Shown here: piece by piece, positions 1 through 8,280 of the stretch | Numbering within the stretch: the stretch's first letter is position 1 | How the letters are laid out: each line of letters opens with the position of its first letter | Virus record (IMG/VR): IMGVR_UViG_3300020147_000011 | Span: 1-57,861 of that record | Source: a virus | DNA length: 57,861 nucleotides | Reading direction: 5' to 3' (one strand) | Notes under the pieces: generated by a model | Told to the model about the DNA's origin: nothing | Database searches by the model: none | The model's input: the letters and a program-made list of their open reading frames with translations, nothing else | Program-made: the position numbers and the translations under genes

Positions 1-54
1 GTCCGCGGCGCGATGACTTCAAATTTTTTGAACTACCCCCCCGGGGGGGCATGA
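1..54. other. candidate cos/terminus region (left half)
   Basis: The first 54 bases follow the HNH stop codon and hold two perfect inverted repeats: TTCAAA-N3-TTTGAA at 18-32 and a 14-bp C7G7 palindrome at 36-49, plus CCGCGG at 3-8. Joined to the last 22 bases of the window they form a gap of about 76 bases between HNH and the small terminase gene. This is where HK97-type phages with an HNH next to terminase keep cos. The palindromes are seen directly. The cos role is inferred from position and from both window edges falling here. Confidence 0.5.
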
Positions 55-330
55 TCAGTGCCAGACACCACGCATGTGCAGTGACGCCTGCTCCTCGCGT
101 TGCGTCACGCTGTCATGGCAAGGCTTGCATTGCGTCTCGAGATTGTCTTCACACCAGAACAGACGCTCATCGCCTCGGTGAGGCGTCTTGTGATTGCACA
201 CCAGCTGGCTGGTATCGCCTACTAGCCTGCCACACTCCTTGCGCTGGCAGGTGTAGCCATCACGCAGGAATATCTTGAGCCGCAAGGCCTGCCATCGGGC
301 AGTCTTGTACCAGCGCTTCCATGGGTGCAT
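55..330 (-). CDS. HNH endonuclease next to cos/terminase
   Basis: A 91-residue HNH nuclease of the short phage type. It has a basic N-terminus (WKRWYKTARW), a zinc-knuckle pair (CQRKEC and CKPC) and the central VCNHKTPHRGD motif that supplies the catalytic His residues. Phages with this small HNH beside the terminase often need it for cos cleavage and packaging, which is known for HK97-like phages. Here it is the last minus-strand gene before the window edge, and on a circular map it lies immediately upstream of the small terminase gene. The next upstream gene or ORF ends about 100-300 bases away, beyond a terminator-like hairpin. Confidence 0.85.
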   Translation of the reverse strand: MHPWKRWYKTARWQALRLKIFLRDGYTCQRKECGRLVGDTSQLVCNHKTPHRGDERLFWCEDNLETQCKPCHDSVTQREEQASLHMRGVWH

Positions 331-425
331 CGGTGAAAGGGAGGCCGCACAGAACTTGGAGACCGTGCGGCCTCAGTCCAGGGAGGAAAGTTGACCATAT
401 CGGAGGGCATCCTGCATGGCCTACC

Positions 426-629
426 CTATGCACACAAAAGCCCCGGGCGTTTCCGCCTCGGGGCTTCAGGTAGGATGCCAGCTGTCCGCTCCAGCTTCCG
501 TTTCTCATAATCGCGCCTGTCGAACAGCGCGCTGGGTATCTGCTTTGGGCGTAGTTTTGGCTGGGGAAGAGACCGTTTTTTTTGGTCTCTTCGGTCCACC
601 ATCTCCGTTCCTGCATTCCCCAAATTCAT
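426..629 (-). CDS. possible small basic protein coupled to the NusG-like gene
   Basis: A 67-codon ORF whose ATG overlaps the TGA of the NusG-like gene (ATGA), the junction used throughout this operon. The product is rich in Arg and Lys, with runs such as KKRSLPQPKLRPKQIP, and has no domain I recognise. Its last codons run through a rho-independent-type hairpin (438-466), which is unusual for a real gene and is the main argument against it. It could be a genuine small DNA- or RNA-binding protein or a chance ORF in a leader. Confidence 0.35.
   Translation of the reverse strand: MNLGNAGTEMVDRRDQKKRSLPQPKLRPKQIPSALFDRRDYEKRKLERTAGILPEAPRRKRPGLLCA
436..466 (-). terminator. intrinsic terminator after the NusG-like gene
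   Basis: Read on the minus strand this is an AAGCCCCG stem, an inner GGCG stem closed by a GAAA tetraloop, the complementary arms CGCC and CGGGGCTT, then TTTTGTG. Seven to eight outer pairs plus four inner pairs and a short U run make a convincing terminator for the early transcript. A NusG-type antiterminator encoded just upstream could act on it. Confidence 0.65.
566..592. promoter_or_regulatory. 9-bp perfect hairpin with A/T-rich loop
   Basis: GAAGAGACC at 566-574 and GGTCTCTTC at 584-592 form a perfect 9-bp stem around a loop of one G and eight T (plus strand), or A8C on the minus strand. It lies 34 bases past the stop codon of the NusG-like gene and upstream of the terminator at 436-466. 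No U tract follows, so a plain terminator is unlikely; an RNA signal is possible. Confidence 0.4.
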
Positions 630-1216
630 GAGGACGGTACTAGCGAGAGGCCCAACGCCTTCCGAAGTGTCTGATTCCGTATCTTGGAGTCAAGCCTCAT
701 CAGCCGATCCTGGAATTCCGACGGGGGATGTGCAGCGACCACGCCTTCGTCGGCGACCTTTTGCTTACGATATCCACGCGATTTGCGCGGCCGCCAAATT
801 GGACGTTGCCCATTCTCAACGGCACGCACAATGTCGATTACCTCATCAGCGATCACCACTGGCGTGCCCTCCGATGCGAGAAACTGCATCACGCCGGGCG
901 TCGACCTGATCCTGGTGTAGTTTCGGTCGGTCAGCCACACGAAGACGAACAGATAGCCCGGAAACATCGGCCGGACGATATCAACCTTCCGACCACGCTT
1001 GATCTCGCTCCTCACTTCTTCCGGCAGGTAGATGCCGAACCGGCGGCTTGACAGTTCCTCGGCAACCGCGCGATCCGCATTCGCATAGGTTTCGATCACA
1101 TGCCACGTCGGCTCCAGATTGCCCTTCATCTCGGCATTGCGGTAATCGAGCGTCACAAATGGCCGGGCCAGTTCCGCCATCACGTCCGCCGAAAACGCCT
1201 TCGGTAAGTCGTTCAT
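626..1216 (-). CDS. phage NusG-like transcription factor (NGN domain)
   Basis: A 196-residue protein with a NusG N-terminal-type domain at about residues 36-120: PTWHVIETYANAD, then a processed-by-length middle and the MFPGYLFVFV strand typical of NusG/RfaH, followed by the STPGVMQFL segment. The C-terminal third (RPIWRPRKSRGYRKQK onward) is basic and I see no KOW domain, so it is not a standard NusG. NGN domains bind the RNA polymerase clamp and promote processive elongation, as established for NusG and RfaH. It is the last sizeable early gene before HNH and cos, so on the circle it sits just upstream of the late operon. A late antiterminator role, analogous in position to lambda Q, is inferred. 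Confidence 0.75.
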   Translation of the reverse strand: MNDLPKAFSADVMAELARPFVTLDYRNAEMKGNLEPTWHVIETYANADRAVAEELSSRRFGIYLPEEVRSEIKRGRKVDIVRPMFPGYLFVFVWLTDRNYTRIRSTPGVMQFLASEGTPVVIADEVIDIVRAVENGQRPIWRPRKSRGYRKQKVADEGVVAAHPPSEFQDRLMRLDSKIRNQTLRKALGLSLVPSS

Positions 1217-1580
1217 CCCTCCGCATCGCTTTCCCCTCTCGCTTGGTGACAGATCGAACCCGGAATGGAAGGCCGGGCTTTTGGGCTCAAAAAGATATTC
1301 CGATTGAGAATATTTTTTCCGGGAGGAAGGCTGGGAGGTTCATGGGAACATCCAGCTTTCAACCTCAATCCAAGAAAACACTGTGCCGCAGGGCTTTCTT
1401 AGATTCTTTGGGAGGATGGGAGGATTGGGAGCTTATTTCCGTCTGTAATATACGCTCGCCCGCGCGCACGCGCATGTGACATAAGAAACAAGCTCCCGAA
1501 CTCCCCTCAAGCTCCCATCGTCAAGCAATTCAACACGTTAAGCGCCGTCAATTCCTCCCGATTATGGGAGGATGGGAGGA
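1217..1580. other. gap with G-tract repeats and a hairpin
   Basis: No convincing gene in 364 bases. The plus strand carries clusters of GGGAGG(A/T): 1318-1345, 1409-1431, and 1566-1577, with CTCCC on the same strand at 1488-1518. TCCTCCC (1553-1559) and GGGAGGA (1566-1572) form a 7-bp hairpin directly after the helicase stop codon. Further GGGAGG copies occur inside the helicase gene near 3190 and 3264-3318. The repeats could be replication iterons, G-quadruplex elements or RNA signals; none of these can be decided by eye. Confidence 0.5.
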
Positions 1581-3749
1581 TCAGATTTCCATATCGACAC
1601 CTTCACTCGCCTCCTTTGGCCCGTCGTTGCGCACGCGGATGGGCTTGCCTTCATGGTCGACGAAGTCGTTCACGCTCTTGACGAGTTTCATGTCGAGCCA
1701 CCAGACGACGTCGCTCTGCTTGCGCTTGTAGCCGCGCTCATCCATCGCGAGCGAGAAGCCGCGGTTCTTCCAGGCGTTCTCGCCGGCGGACGCACACCAT
1801 GCCTCGTAGACCTGGTGCAGCACGCTCGACTGCACACGATCGCCGATCGAGTCGACGATGCATTGCGACAGGAAGCGGCCAAGAGGATCGGAGGCGGAGC
1901 GGTATTCCGCCGTGGCCTGCAGCACGTCCTCAGGCTCGTGCAGGCCCTTGTCGATCCAGACCCGCAGGCCATCCAGCAGCCAGTTCAGAATGCCCGACGC
2001 CTCGGCCCGCAGCTTTTCGTGCAGGTGGATGTCGCGCTCTTCCTTGGGGATGGTGATGCCGAACGGTACCAGCCGCACGCGCCGCCAGATGCCTTCGTCC
2101 GTTCCCGATATCGTCGGCCGGTAGTTGCCGCTCATGGTGAGCTTGAACTGTGGGTAGAACTTGAAGAAATCGCGGTTGAGGTGACGCGCCTGGATCGGCT
2201 CGCCGCCGGTGACGAGCTTCACCATGGCTTCCGCAAGCTTTGCGCCCTTCTCAGGCTCGGAGGTGCGCAGGAAGCGCACGCCGGGCAGGATGGCGAGATC
2301 CGGCGTCGCCTGGCCGCCGCCGCGCGCCTTGCCGTGGTCGAGGAAGGTCTCGATCGGGACGGTCTCGCCGTAGTCGCCGGCGACGAAGCTGACGGCATCG
2401 ATCAGCACGGACTTGCCGTTGCCGCCCTTGCCGTAGAAGAACGCCAGCAGCTGCTCGGTGACGTCGCCGGTCAGCGACAGACCGAGCCATTGCTGGATGA
2501 AGGAGCGCATCTCGTCACGCGGCTGCACCTTGGCGAGGAAGGCGTCGAACGCCGGCCGCTGCGCCTCGGGATCGAATTCGACGGGCGCCAGCTTGGTGAT
2601 CAGGTCGGATGGATCATGCGGCTTGAACTCGACGTAGTCGCCCTCGGACCTGCGGCGGACGACCAGCGTGCCGTTGCGCACGTTGATCATCATCTTGTCG
2701 GCATCGAGCTTGTCGATCGCGACCGCAAAGTATGGCGCGCCGCGCTTTGACAGGGCGCCGAGCTTGTTCAGCGCTTCGGACGCGCGGCCCCAGCTGGCGA
2801 TCTTGTCCGAATACATCGTCTTGTTGCCGTCACGGTCGACCTTGAACACGTAGTCGCGCGCGCCCCACGGCGCATCGTCGGCTTCCTTGTCGCCGCTTTC
2901 GGCGACCGCGTCAGCCTCATCCTGGATGGCCCGCACGGTGTCGTGCTCGGCGATCTTGACCAGGTCGTCGGCGCCGTCGCGGCTCCAGCGGCGGCCGTCC
3001 CATGCGAGCCAACCGATCGCAGGGCACCACAACAGCTTGTCGCGGTAGCGTTCGCGAAAGCGTTCGGCATTGCCGAGGTCGGTCAGCGGAAAGAACGCCA
3101 GCCGCATGTTGCGCGCGCCGTCGTCCTCGCGCCGGCCCGGCGGCCGCCCCCCGCCCCCCACGCCAGTGTCGCCATCGGCGCAATCTCCCGTTTGGGAGGT
3201 TGCGAACCCGCTTCGCCCCTCAGGGGGCGCGGGGGCGACAGACGACGACGAAGCGGAAGGATCGGGAGGAATGTCGGATTCCCGCGCCGCCGCGGGTGCG
3301 GCCGGGAGGTCGGGAGGGTCGGAAACCTCAGCAGAGGAAGATAGGCGGACAGCCGCGCTATTCCCGGCTTCGCCGGGGCGCGGCAGACTCAGCATGGGAT
3401 GGCCGAAATCGCGCGGGGCCTTCTTGCCGGCCTTCAGCGCGGCCGCGATGGTCGCCTTCACCGCCTTGGCGCCGATCTCCTTGAGGAGGCCGACAGCGGC
3501 GGCTGCGTCTTCCAATAGGGCCTTTGCAAAGGGCTCGCTGAGTGCGCCGGCGCCGATGATGCTGCCGGCGGCTTGGGCGGCCTCCTGCAGGGCGCCGGCG
3601 CGGGCCTCGCCTTCGGCACCGCGCAGTCGCTGGATCTCCTGGTCGAGCGCGGAGAGGCCTGCGCGGCGCAGCTCGTCGGGGGACAAGGCTTGCGGCTCGG
3701 CGAAGGCGGGCGCGGCGTCGATCAGCTCGAGGACGGCGGTGCCGGTCAT
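1581..3749 (-). CDS. P4-alpha/D5-type SF3 replicative helicase
   Basis: A 722-residue protein. An Ala-rich N-terminal region (1-125) is followed by a low-complexity Pro/Ser/Gly linker (130-215), a D5-type N-terminal domain, and an SF3 helicase core with Walker A GKGGNGKS at 440-447. Past the core, MSGNYRP and GIWRRVRLVPF fit the SF3 C-motif and arginine-finger region. It probably unwinds the origin and loads the replisome, working with the separate Toprim primase encoded upstream. The ATG at 3749 overlaps the TGA of the upstream gene; a longer reading would add 50 residues over that gene. The linker is encoded by G-tract repeats matching those after the gene. Confidence 0.9.
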   Translation of the reverse strand: MTGTAVLELIDAAPAFAEPQALSPDELRRAGLSALDQEIQRLRGAEGEARAGALQEAAQAAGSIIGAGALSEPFAKALLEDAAAAVGLLKEIGAKAVKATIAAALKAGKKAPRDFGHPMLSLPRPGEAGNSAAVRLSSSAEVSDPPDLPAAPAAARESDIPPDPSASSSSVAPAPPEGRSGFATSQTGDCADGDTGVGGGGRPPGRREDDGARNMRLAFFPLTDLGNAERFRERYRDKLLWCPAIGWLAWDGRRWSRDGADDLVKIAEHDTVRAIQDEADAVAESGDKEADDAPWGARDYVFKVDRDGNKTMYSDKIASWGRASEALNKLGALSKRGAPYFAVAIDKLDADKMMINVRNGTLVVRRRSEGDYVEFKPHDPSDLITKLAPVEFDPEAQRPAFDAFLAKVQPRDEMRSFIQQWLGLSLTGDVTEQLLAFFYGKGGNGKSVLIDAVSFVAGDYGETVPIETFLDHGKARGGGQATPDLAILPGVRFLRTSEPEKGAKLAEAMVKLVTGGEPIQARHLNRDFFKFYPQFKLTMSGNYRPTISGTDEGIWRRVRLVPFGITIPKEERDIHLHEKLRAEASGILNWLLDGLRVWIDKGLHEPEDVLQATAEYRSASDPLGRFLSQCIVDSIGDRVQSSVLHQVYEAWCASAGENAWKNRGFSLAMDERGYKRKQSDVVWWLDMKLVKSVNDFVDHEGKPIRVRNDGPKEASEGVDMEI

Positions 3750-4195
3750 TTGCGGTCCGCCACGATGTCGTGCGCGCCGCGAAGCACATCGCTCGGTGTC
3801 CGAAACTGACGCGTTGGTGTGGGTCCATCTTCGGACCAGTCGCAGAAGTAATCGCGAACGATACACTCCAGCGCTTCCCACGATGTCTGCTCGTCCCACT
3901 CCGGCTCGTAATAGCCGCTGACCGCGCCGACCATGATCGTGCCCTTGAGGGGATGACTCGGCGGTGTCATATAAATCCAGCCGCCTTTTCCGTCGCGGGC
4001 GGGACGCTTCAACATGTCATCGTTGAACAGATCCGGATGCGACGAACGGCCGCGCTCCCAATGCTTACGGGCTCGAATGATCATGCCCGTGTAGCTGTCC
4101 TGCCGCTCCGCCCGGAATTGCTTCCGCTTGTCGTCCAACAACGGCAGCAACGGTGCCGCGCGCTTCGACAGCTTTTTGAGAATTCGCAAATTCAC
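3746..4195 (-). CDS. hypothetical protein between primase and helicase
   Basis: A 149-residue protein with a basic N-terminus (LKKLSKRAAPLLPLLDDKRKQF) and a mixed C-terminal part rich in Trp, Asp and Glu (YEPEWDEQTSWEALECIVRD). I do not recognise the family. It starts four bases inside the primase gene and its TGA overlaps the helicase ATG, so it is translated with the replication proteins. A role as helicase loader or replication accessory protein is suggested only by position. Confidence 0.75.
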   Translation of the reverse strand: MNLRILKKLSKRAAPLLPLLDDKRKQFRAERQDSYTGMIIRARKHWERGRSSHPDLFNDDMLKRPARDGKGGWIYMTPPSHPLKGTIMVGAVSGYYEPEWDEQTSWEALECIVRDYFCDWSEDGPTPTRQFRTPSDVLRGAHDIVADRK

Positions 4196-5361
4196 GCCGC
4201 ACCCCGCAGCACGTCGTTGAAATCGACCCCCGACGGCGCGAACGCAATCCGGATCACGCGGCCGTCTTTGGCGTAGCGCCGAGCTGCCCGGACCATGGCG
4301 TATTCGGTCAGCACCTTCTCGCTGTCGCCGTCGCCGAGCAGGATCAACTCGGTGACAGGCTCCGGAATCGACAAGCCGCTGTCGTCAGGATCGGGCACGG
4401 GCCCGGGCACGCGCATCGGATGGCCGTTCGGCCGCTTCAAGATCGGGTGGCGAACGGCTTCCGTGGCGCGGCCGGCCATGTTGCCGAGGTCGCCGGCGGC
4501 CCAGAACGCGGTGTCGCCGATCGGCCGCATCGCGGCCTGGTGCGCGGTCCAGACGGCCAGCACGGTCTCGATGCCCTCGCCGATGATCAGGCGCGACGGA
4601 TCGGAGGGCGCGGCGATCGCGATGTGCGCGGAGGTCTTCGAGCCGCGCATCTTTTTCGCGTTGAGGATCTCGCCGCTGTCGGGATCGATGATCTCGGCCT
4701 TGCCGGGAGGATCCTCCGCCGACAGCCAGGTCAGGTGCAGCCCACCGAACTTGCCATCCGGGCGGATGAAGGCCGCGCACATCGCAGGTCCCGTGTGGAC
4801 CATGCGGGGCGAGGTTCGGCCCCGCGAGTCGATCACCTCGCCGTGCCAGTACGGCATCGAGGGCATATAGCGCAGGCCGGGACACGTCTCCGGCAGCTTG
4901 AGGCCGCGGCCCTCGAGGTAGCGCGCCGCCGGCGTGCCGTGGATCGGCATCGCGCCCTGCCAGGTCTTGAACAGCCGCTTGCGCTCGGCCTCGCGATAGG
5001 AGGCGGCGGTCTTTTCCCGATCGAGGCGTTTCTGCTCGCGGGCTTCGAACAGCGCTTTCGCCGCGGCCTTGTCGATCTCGGTGCGGCCGCCGAGCCGCTC
5101 GATCGCAGCACGGAAGTCGCAGCCCTCGGCCTTCATGACCAGTTCGATAACATCACCCCCGCCAGGGCAAACTGCGCATACCCAACTTTCACTATCCTTG
5201 ATGATCTCGAAGCGTTGCGAGGTCGCGCGGCCGCCGCAGATCGGACACGGCCCGACCAGGCGGGAGCCGGCGCGGCGCAGTTTTACGTAGCCGCCGGCGA
5301 TCGCCTCCAGCGGGTTGCGGGCCTTGATGTCGTCGAGATCGTCGGGAGAGAGGCGGTTCAT
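4192..5361 (-). CDS. DnaG-like primase (CHC2 zinc finger and Toprim)
   Basis: A 389-residue primase. The N-terminal zinc-binding domain shows Cys39, Cys42, Cys62 and Cys65 (CPIC...CAVC) in the CHC2 arrangement. A helical linker (residues 95-130) leads to a Toprim domain with IGEGIET, the conserved Glu, and a later LLGDGDSEK acidic motif. It makes RNA primers for phage DNA synthesis. In P4-like systems primase and SF3 helicase are fused; here they are separate genes with one small gene between. ATG and TGA overlap at both ends. Confidence 0.9.
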   Translation of the reverse strand: MNRLSPDDLDDIKARNPLEAIAGGYVKLRRAGSRLVGPCPICGGRATSQRFEIIKDSESWVCAVCPGGGDVIELVMKAEGCDFRAAIERLGGRTEIDKAAAKALFEAREQKRLDREKTAASYREAERKRLFKTWQGAMPIHGTPAARYLEGRGLKLPETCPGLRYMPSMPYWHGEVIDSRGRTSPRMVHTGPAMCAAFIRPDGKFGGLHLTWLSAEDPPGKAEIIDPDSGEILNAKKMRGSKTSAHIAIAAPSDPSRLIIGEGIETVLAVWTAHQAAMRPIGDTAFWAAGDLGNMAGRATEAVRHPILKRPNGHPMRVPGPVPDPDDSGLSIPEPVTELILLGDGDSEKVLTEYAMVRAARRYAKDGRVIRIAFAPSGVDFNDVLRGAA

Positions 5362-5636
5362 TCGTCGTCCGCCTCCTCGATCGACGCGGCATCCGTGGCC
5401 GGCACCGGCAGCTGCGACAGCTTACCGAGCCGCTCCAGGATCACGGCGTCGCTCTGGATCAGGTCGATCAGCCGGACGATGCCGGCGAAGTCATCGCGCA
5501 AGCTGACCTGGTCGGGCATCGGCTCTTTCAGCATGCCGAGCTTGACCCGGCCGTCCTGGCTGATCTCGATGCGCTCGGCCTCCGACAAGGCGGCGAGCTG
5601 CATGCGAGTGAGCGTGGTTTTGCCGGGAGGGATCAT
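5358..5636 (-). CDS. hypothetical 92-residue protein
   Basis: An acidic protein with a helical, hydrophobic middle (FAGIVRLIDLIQSDAVILERLGKL) and an acidic tail ending EEADDE. No family recognised. The start follows a GGGAGG ribosome site and the stop overlaps the primase ATG, so it belongs to the replication operon. It could be a small partner of the primase, but nothing beyond the overlap shows that. Confidence 0.7.
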   Translation of the reverse strand: MIPPGKTTLTRMQLAALSEAERIEISQDGRVKLGMLKEPMPDQVSLRDDFAGIVRLIDLIQSDAVILERLGKLSQLPVPATDAASIEEADDE

Positions 5637-5896
5637 TTTGACTTTCGATCTCCGCGGCGCTTTGGCGGGAACGGCTGCATGAACTGCTTCAGCTTGCCGG
5701 CCTCATAGGCGTCGGCGAGTGCGCGCAACCCCGCCGGCGTGATGCCGTGCCACGCGTCTGGCCTGTTTCGAAGGCGGGGTTTGAGCAGCCCGCGCTTCAC
5801 CAGGGATTTCGAGACGGCATCGCCGACGACCAGGAGCATCGAGGGCGAAGCCAACCCCAGCAAGCGCTCCAACTGCAGCTTTCCGAGGGGTCGCAT
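5633..5896 (-). CDS. small protein, winged-helix-like
   Basis: An 87-residue protein, LQLERLLGLASPSMLLVVGD followed by SLVKRGLLKPR and a strand-turn (AWHGITPAGLRALADAYEAG), which looks like a short winged helix with a basic tail (PPKRRGDRKSK). The ATG at 5896 is preceded by GGAGG at a good distance and overlaps the upstream stop by one base. An ATG two codons earlier would leave no room for that ribosome site. Its target is unknown. Confidence 0.65.
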   Translation of the reverse strand: MRPLGKLQLERLLGLASPSMLLVVGDAVSKSLVKRGLLKPRLRNRPDAWHGITPAGLRALADAYEAGKLKQFMQPFPPKRRGDRKSK

Positions 5897-6165
5897 CAGC
5901 ATCCTCCGTTCGGCCGCAGGTCCGCGGCATTGAGCCAGTCGTTGATCTTGACGCACGCCAGGCGGCGGGCTTCGGCAAGGTCGCGCGCCGGCCGCCAGGC
6001 TGCAGATGTCGAGGCTTCGGGCAGGGTCAGCCGGAAGCAGGCCTGGTGCCGGCCGCCATCGGTCGGCATGATCTCGCCGACCTGGACGCGGCCGAGCATC
6101 ACCGCTTCACGGCCGAGCGTGAGGGGCTGAAACGCCACCACGCCGTCGTGCGATTCCCCGCCCAT
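5896..6165 (-). CDS. hypothetical 89-residue protein
   Basis: A compact protein of alternating strands and helices (EAVMLGRVQVGEIMP, CFRLTLPE, LAEARRLACVKINDWL). The C-terminal helix resembles small phage proteins that end with a Trp-containing amphipathic helix, but I cannot name the family. It lies 26 bases below the ParB-like gene and overlaps the next gene by one base. Confidence 0.65.
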   Translation of the reverse strand: MGGESHDGVVAFQPLTLGREAVMLGRVQVGEIMPTDGGRHQACFRLTLPEASTSAAWRPARDLAEARRLACVKINDWLNAADLRPNGGC

Positions 6166-6191
6166 GGATGGATTCCCCTGTGATGCAGGCC

Positions 6192-8111
6192 TCAGCGCTT
6201 CTTCTTCGCCGAGGTCTTTTTGGCTGCCTTCTTCGCTGACGCCGCGCGCTTGGCAGGCGCCGCCTTGGCGGGCTTCTTCGCCTTCCCTGACAGCGCCACT
6301 ACCTTGCCCTTGGCGACCGGAGGGCCGTCATAGCCCTTGGCGCGCAGCTGCAGCGGCAGCCAGCCGGTTAAGGCCACGTTCTCGACTGCGAACGCGACGA
6401 TGTCTGGCTTGCCGTTCTTGCCCTGCTGGCGGGCGATGTCGGGGCCCATCGCCTCCTCGATCGCCTTGAGGCACAGCGCCTTGCTGACGCCGCCGAAATA
6501 GTCCTTGGCATCGAAGGCGCCGCGGGCGGCGGCGTTGAAGGCCTTGGCGTCGATCGCGTTGACGATCGCCATGGCGCCGTCGTGCGGATCGTTATGGTCG
6601 GTCGACGTATGCTGGAAATCCAGCGCGTTGGCCGCCAGCTGCGTCAGCAGCGTGATCCGCTCGGCCGGCTTCAGCTTCTGCGCCAGCGGCAGCGCGCGCT
6701 TCATGTCTTCGGCGCCGAGCACGCTCCGCTCGTCACGGCTGCCGAGGCCTGAGATCGAGGCCTTGACGCCGCAGTTTGAATAGCAGCCGACGCCGGCGAT
6801 CAGCACGGACAGCGCGAGCTGCTCGTCCTGGATTAGCGCGGTTGCGGCGGCCTTAGTCAGCTGCACGGACAAACGATGCAGCAGCGCCTGCGAGATATCG
6901 GCTTCATCGGCCTCGGCCGGCGTTACTGCTGCGGCTTTCTTTCCCGGCTTGGCCGGCTCGTCTGCCGGAGTCTGTGACGGCAGCCTGGCTTCATCCGGCT
7001 TTTTCACGCCATAGAGGATGACGATGCGGCCGTTCTCGACGTCGACGATGCAGCCGAGCTGCTTTCTTTTCTTGGACTCCAAGCTGCGCGCGCGGACGGC
7101 GGAGGTGATTTCCGCCATCTCCGCTTCGAGCTTTTGCTGCAGTTCTTCCTGCTCGTTGTAGGAGAGATCGGAATCCTCTTCCAGCGACTGCAGCTTTGCG
7201 TCCAGGGCGTCATAACGCGCCTTTTCGTCGCCCTGATAGTCGAGATGTTTCGGCTGCGACTGCGACCAGTAGCGCGCGCCGTGCGGCAGGTCCTCGTTGA
7301 TCTCGGCCCAGGCCCAACCATCGGCCTGCAGTTCCTCGCATTTCGAGATCAGGAGCTGGCGCGCCATCTGCTTCAGCAGGACTTCGTTGCTGATGATATG
7401 GGAGGTGCCGAACAGGTCTTCCGTGACGTCGCCGCCGGCGTTGCGGTAGGCCTCGATGCCGACGACATCGAGCAGCTGGGTCACGCTGGCGTCGACTGCG
7501 CCGGCGCCGAGTTCCTTCTTGACGAAGGTTTCATAGAGCCGGCCCTCCGCGTGCAGCTTGTCGAAGGTCTTGTCCTGGGTGTCATGCCCCAGCGCCAGCG
7601 TGAAGGCGCGGGCGACCTCCGCCCTGATCTCCCCGGCCCGCCAGGCATCACGGATCTTCGGGCTGAGCCGGCCGAGCGCCAGCGCCTGGCGCACTTCCTT
7701 CTCCGTCATGCCGTACTGGCGAGCGATCTCTTCATGGGTCTTGCCGCGCTCCTCGAGCCGGGCAAAGGCCTCGTACTGGTCGACCGGGTGGAGCTGCTTG
7801 GCGGTGATCGCGGTCGTCAGCGAGAATTCGAACGCGCGGGTCTCGTCGACGTCGTGCAGGGTGCAGTTGATCGGCTGGTCGGAGTCCGCGGTGTAGATCA
7901 TGTGAAACGCCGCCAGCCGCCGGTTGCCGTTGGCGACCGAATAGAAGCCGCCGCCGGCGTCTTTCACGATCAGGTTTTCGATCTGGCCCTGCGCGTGCAG
8001 GTTGGCGGCGAGTTCGGCAATGCCGTCCTGCCGGCCGGCGACGCGGGCGTTGATGCCGGCGCCGTCGTCCTGGCCGAACTTCAGGCGGTTCAGTGGAATC
8101 TGCATGTCCAT
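6192..8111 (-). CDS. ParB/Spo0J-like protein with basic tail
   Basis: A 639-residue protein. The N-terminus (IPLNRLKFGQDD...INARVAG, then GQIENLIVKDAGGG, VANGNRRLAAF) is a ParB/sulfiredoxin-like domain. An HTH-type segment follows (EARLEERGKTHEEIARQYGMTEKEVRQALALGRLSPKI). The long C-terminal part has charged helices and ends in a Lys/Ala-rich histone-H1-like tail (residues about 600-639). Large ParB-like proteins of this kind are common in rhizobial prophages and plasmids. Roles could be DNA partition, replication or host takeover; no partner ParA is seen. The ATG at 8111 has GGAGG eight bases upstream; the longer ORF start would overlap the preceding small gene. Confidence 0.85.
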   Translation of the reverse strand: MDMQIPLNRLKFGQDDGAGINARVAGRQDGIAELAANLHAQGQIENLIVKDAGGGFYSVANGNRRLAAFHMIYTADSDQPINCTLHDVDETRAFEFSLTTAITAKQLHPVDQYEAFARLEERGKTHEEIARQYGMTEKEVRQALALGRLSPKIRDAWRAGEIRAEVARAFTLALGHDTQDKTFDKLHAEGRLYETFVKKELGAGAVDASVTQLLDVVGIEAYRNAGGDVTEDLFGTSHIISNEVLLKQMARQLLISKCEELQADGWAWAEINEDLPHGARYWSQSQPKHLDYQGDEKARYDALDAKLQSLEEDSDLSYNEQEELQQKLEAEMAEITSAVRARSLESKKRKQLGCIVDVENGRIVILYGVKKPDEARLPSQTPADEPAKPGKKAAAVTPAEADEADISQALLHRLSVQLTKAAATALIQDEQLALSVLIAGVGCYSNCGVKASISGLGSRDERSVLGAEDMKRALPLAQKLKPAERITLLTQLAANALDFQHTSTDHNDPHDGAMAIVNAIDAKAFNAAARGAFDAKDYFGGVSKALCLKAIEEAMGPDIARQQGKNGKPDIVAFAVENVALTGWLPLQLRAKGYDGPPVAKGKVVALSGKAKKPAKAAPAKRAASAKKAAKKTSAKKKR

Positions 8112-8115
8112 CGGA

Positions 8116-8280
8116 CTAGCCTCCCTGGCTGGTTGATTGTTCACGGATGAGTTGAGCGGTCTCGCGGTAGCGCTTGCGCAGCATTTCGCGGGTGCCGTCC
8201 GGACCGGTGGAGCCGATCGGGATCAGCGCCTCGAGGATGGCGATCTGGTTGAGCAGAATCTGGCGCTCGATGGCGGTCAT
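8116..8280 (-). CDS. 54-residue helical protein
   Basis: A short gene that is easily missed. It encodes MTAIERQILLNQIAILEALI, then PIGSTGPDGTREMLRKRYRE and an acidic/polar tail: two amphipathic helices with a Gly-rich turn. The ATG overlaps the nuclease-like gene's TGA (ATGA) and the ParB-like start lies five bases after its stop codon. Function unknown. Confidence 0.7.
   Translation of the reverse strand: MTAIERQILLNQIAILEALIPIGSTGPDGTREMLRKRYRETAQLIREQSTSQGG

Noticed and set aside
4420-5682. 420-codon plus-strand ORF over primase
   Set aside because: Antisense to a clear Toprim primase; composition is of shadow type.
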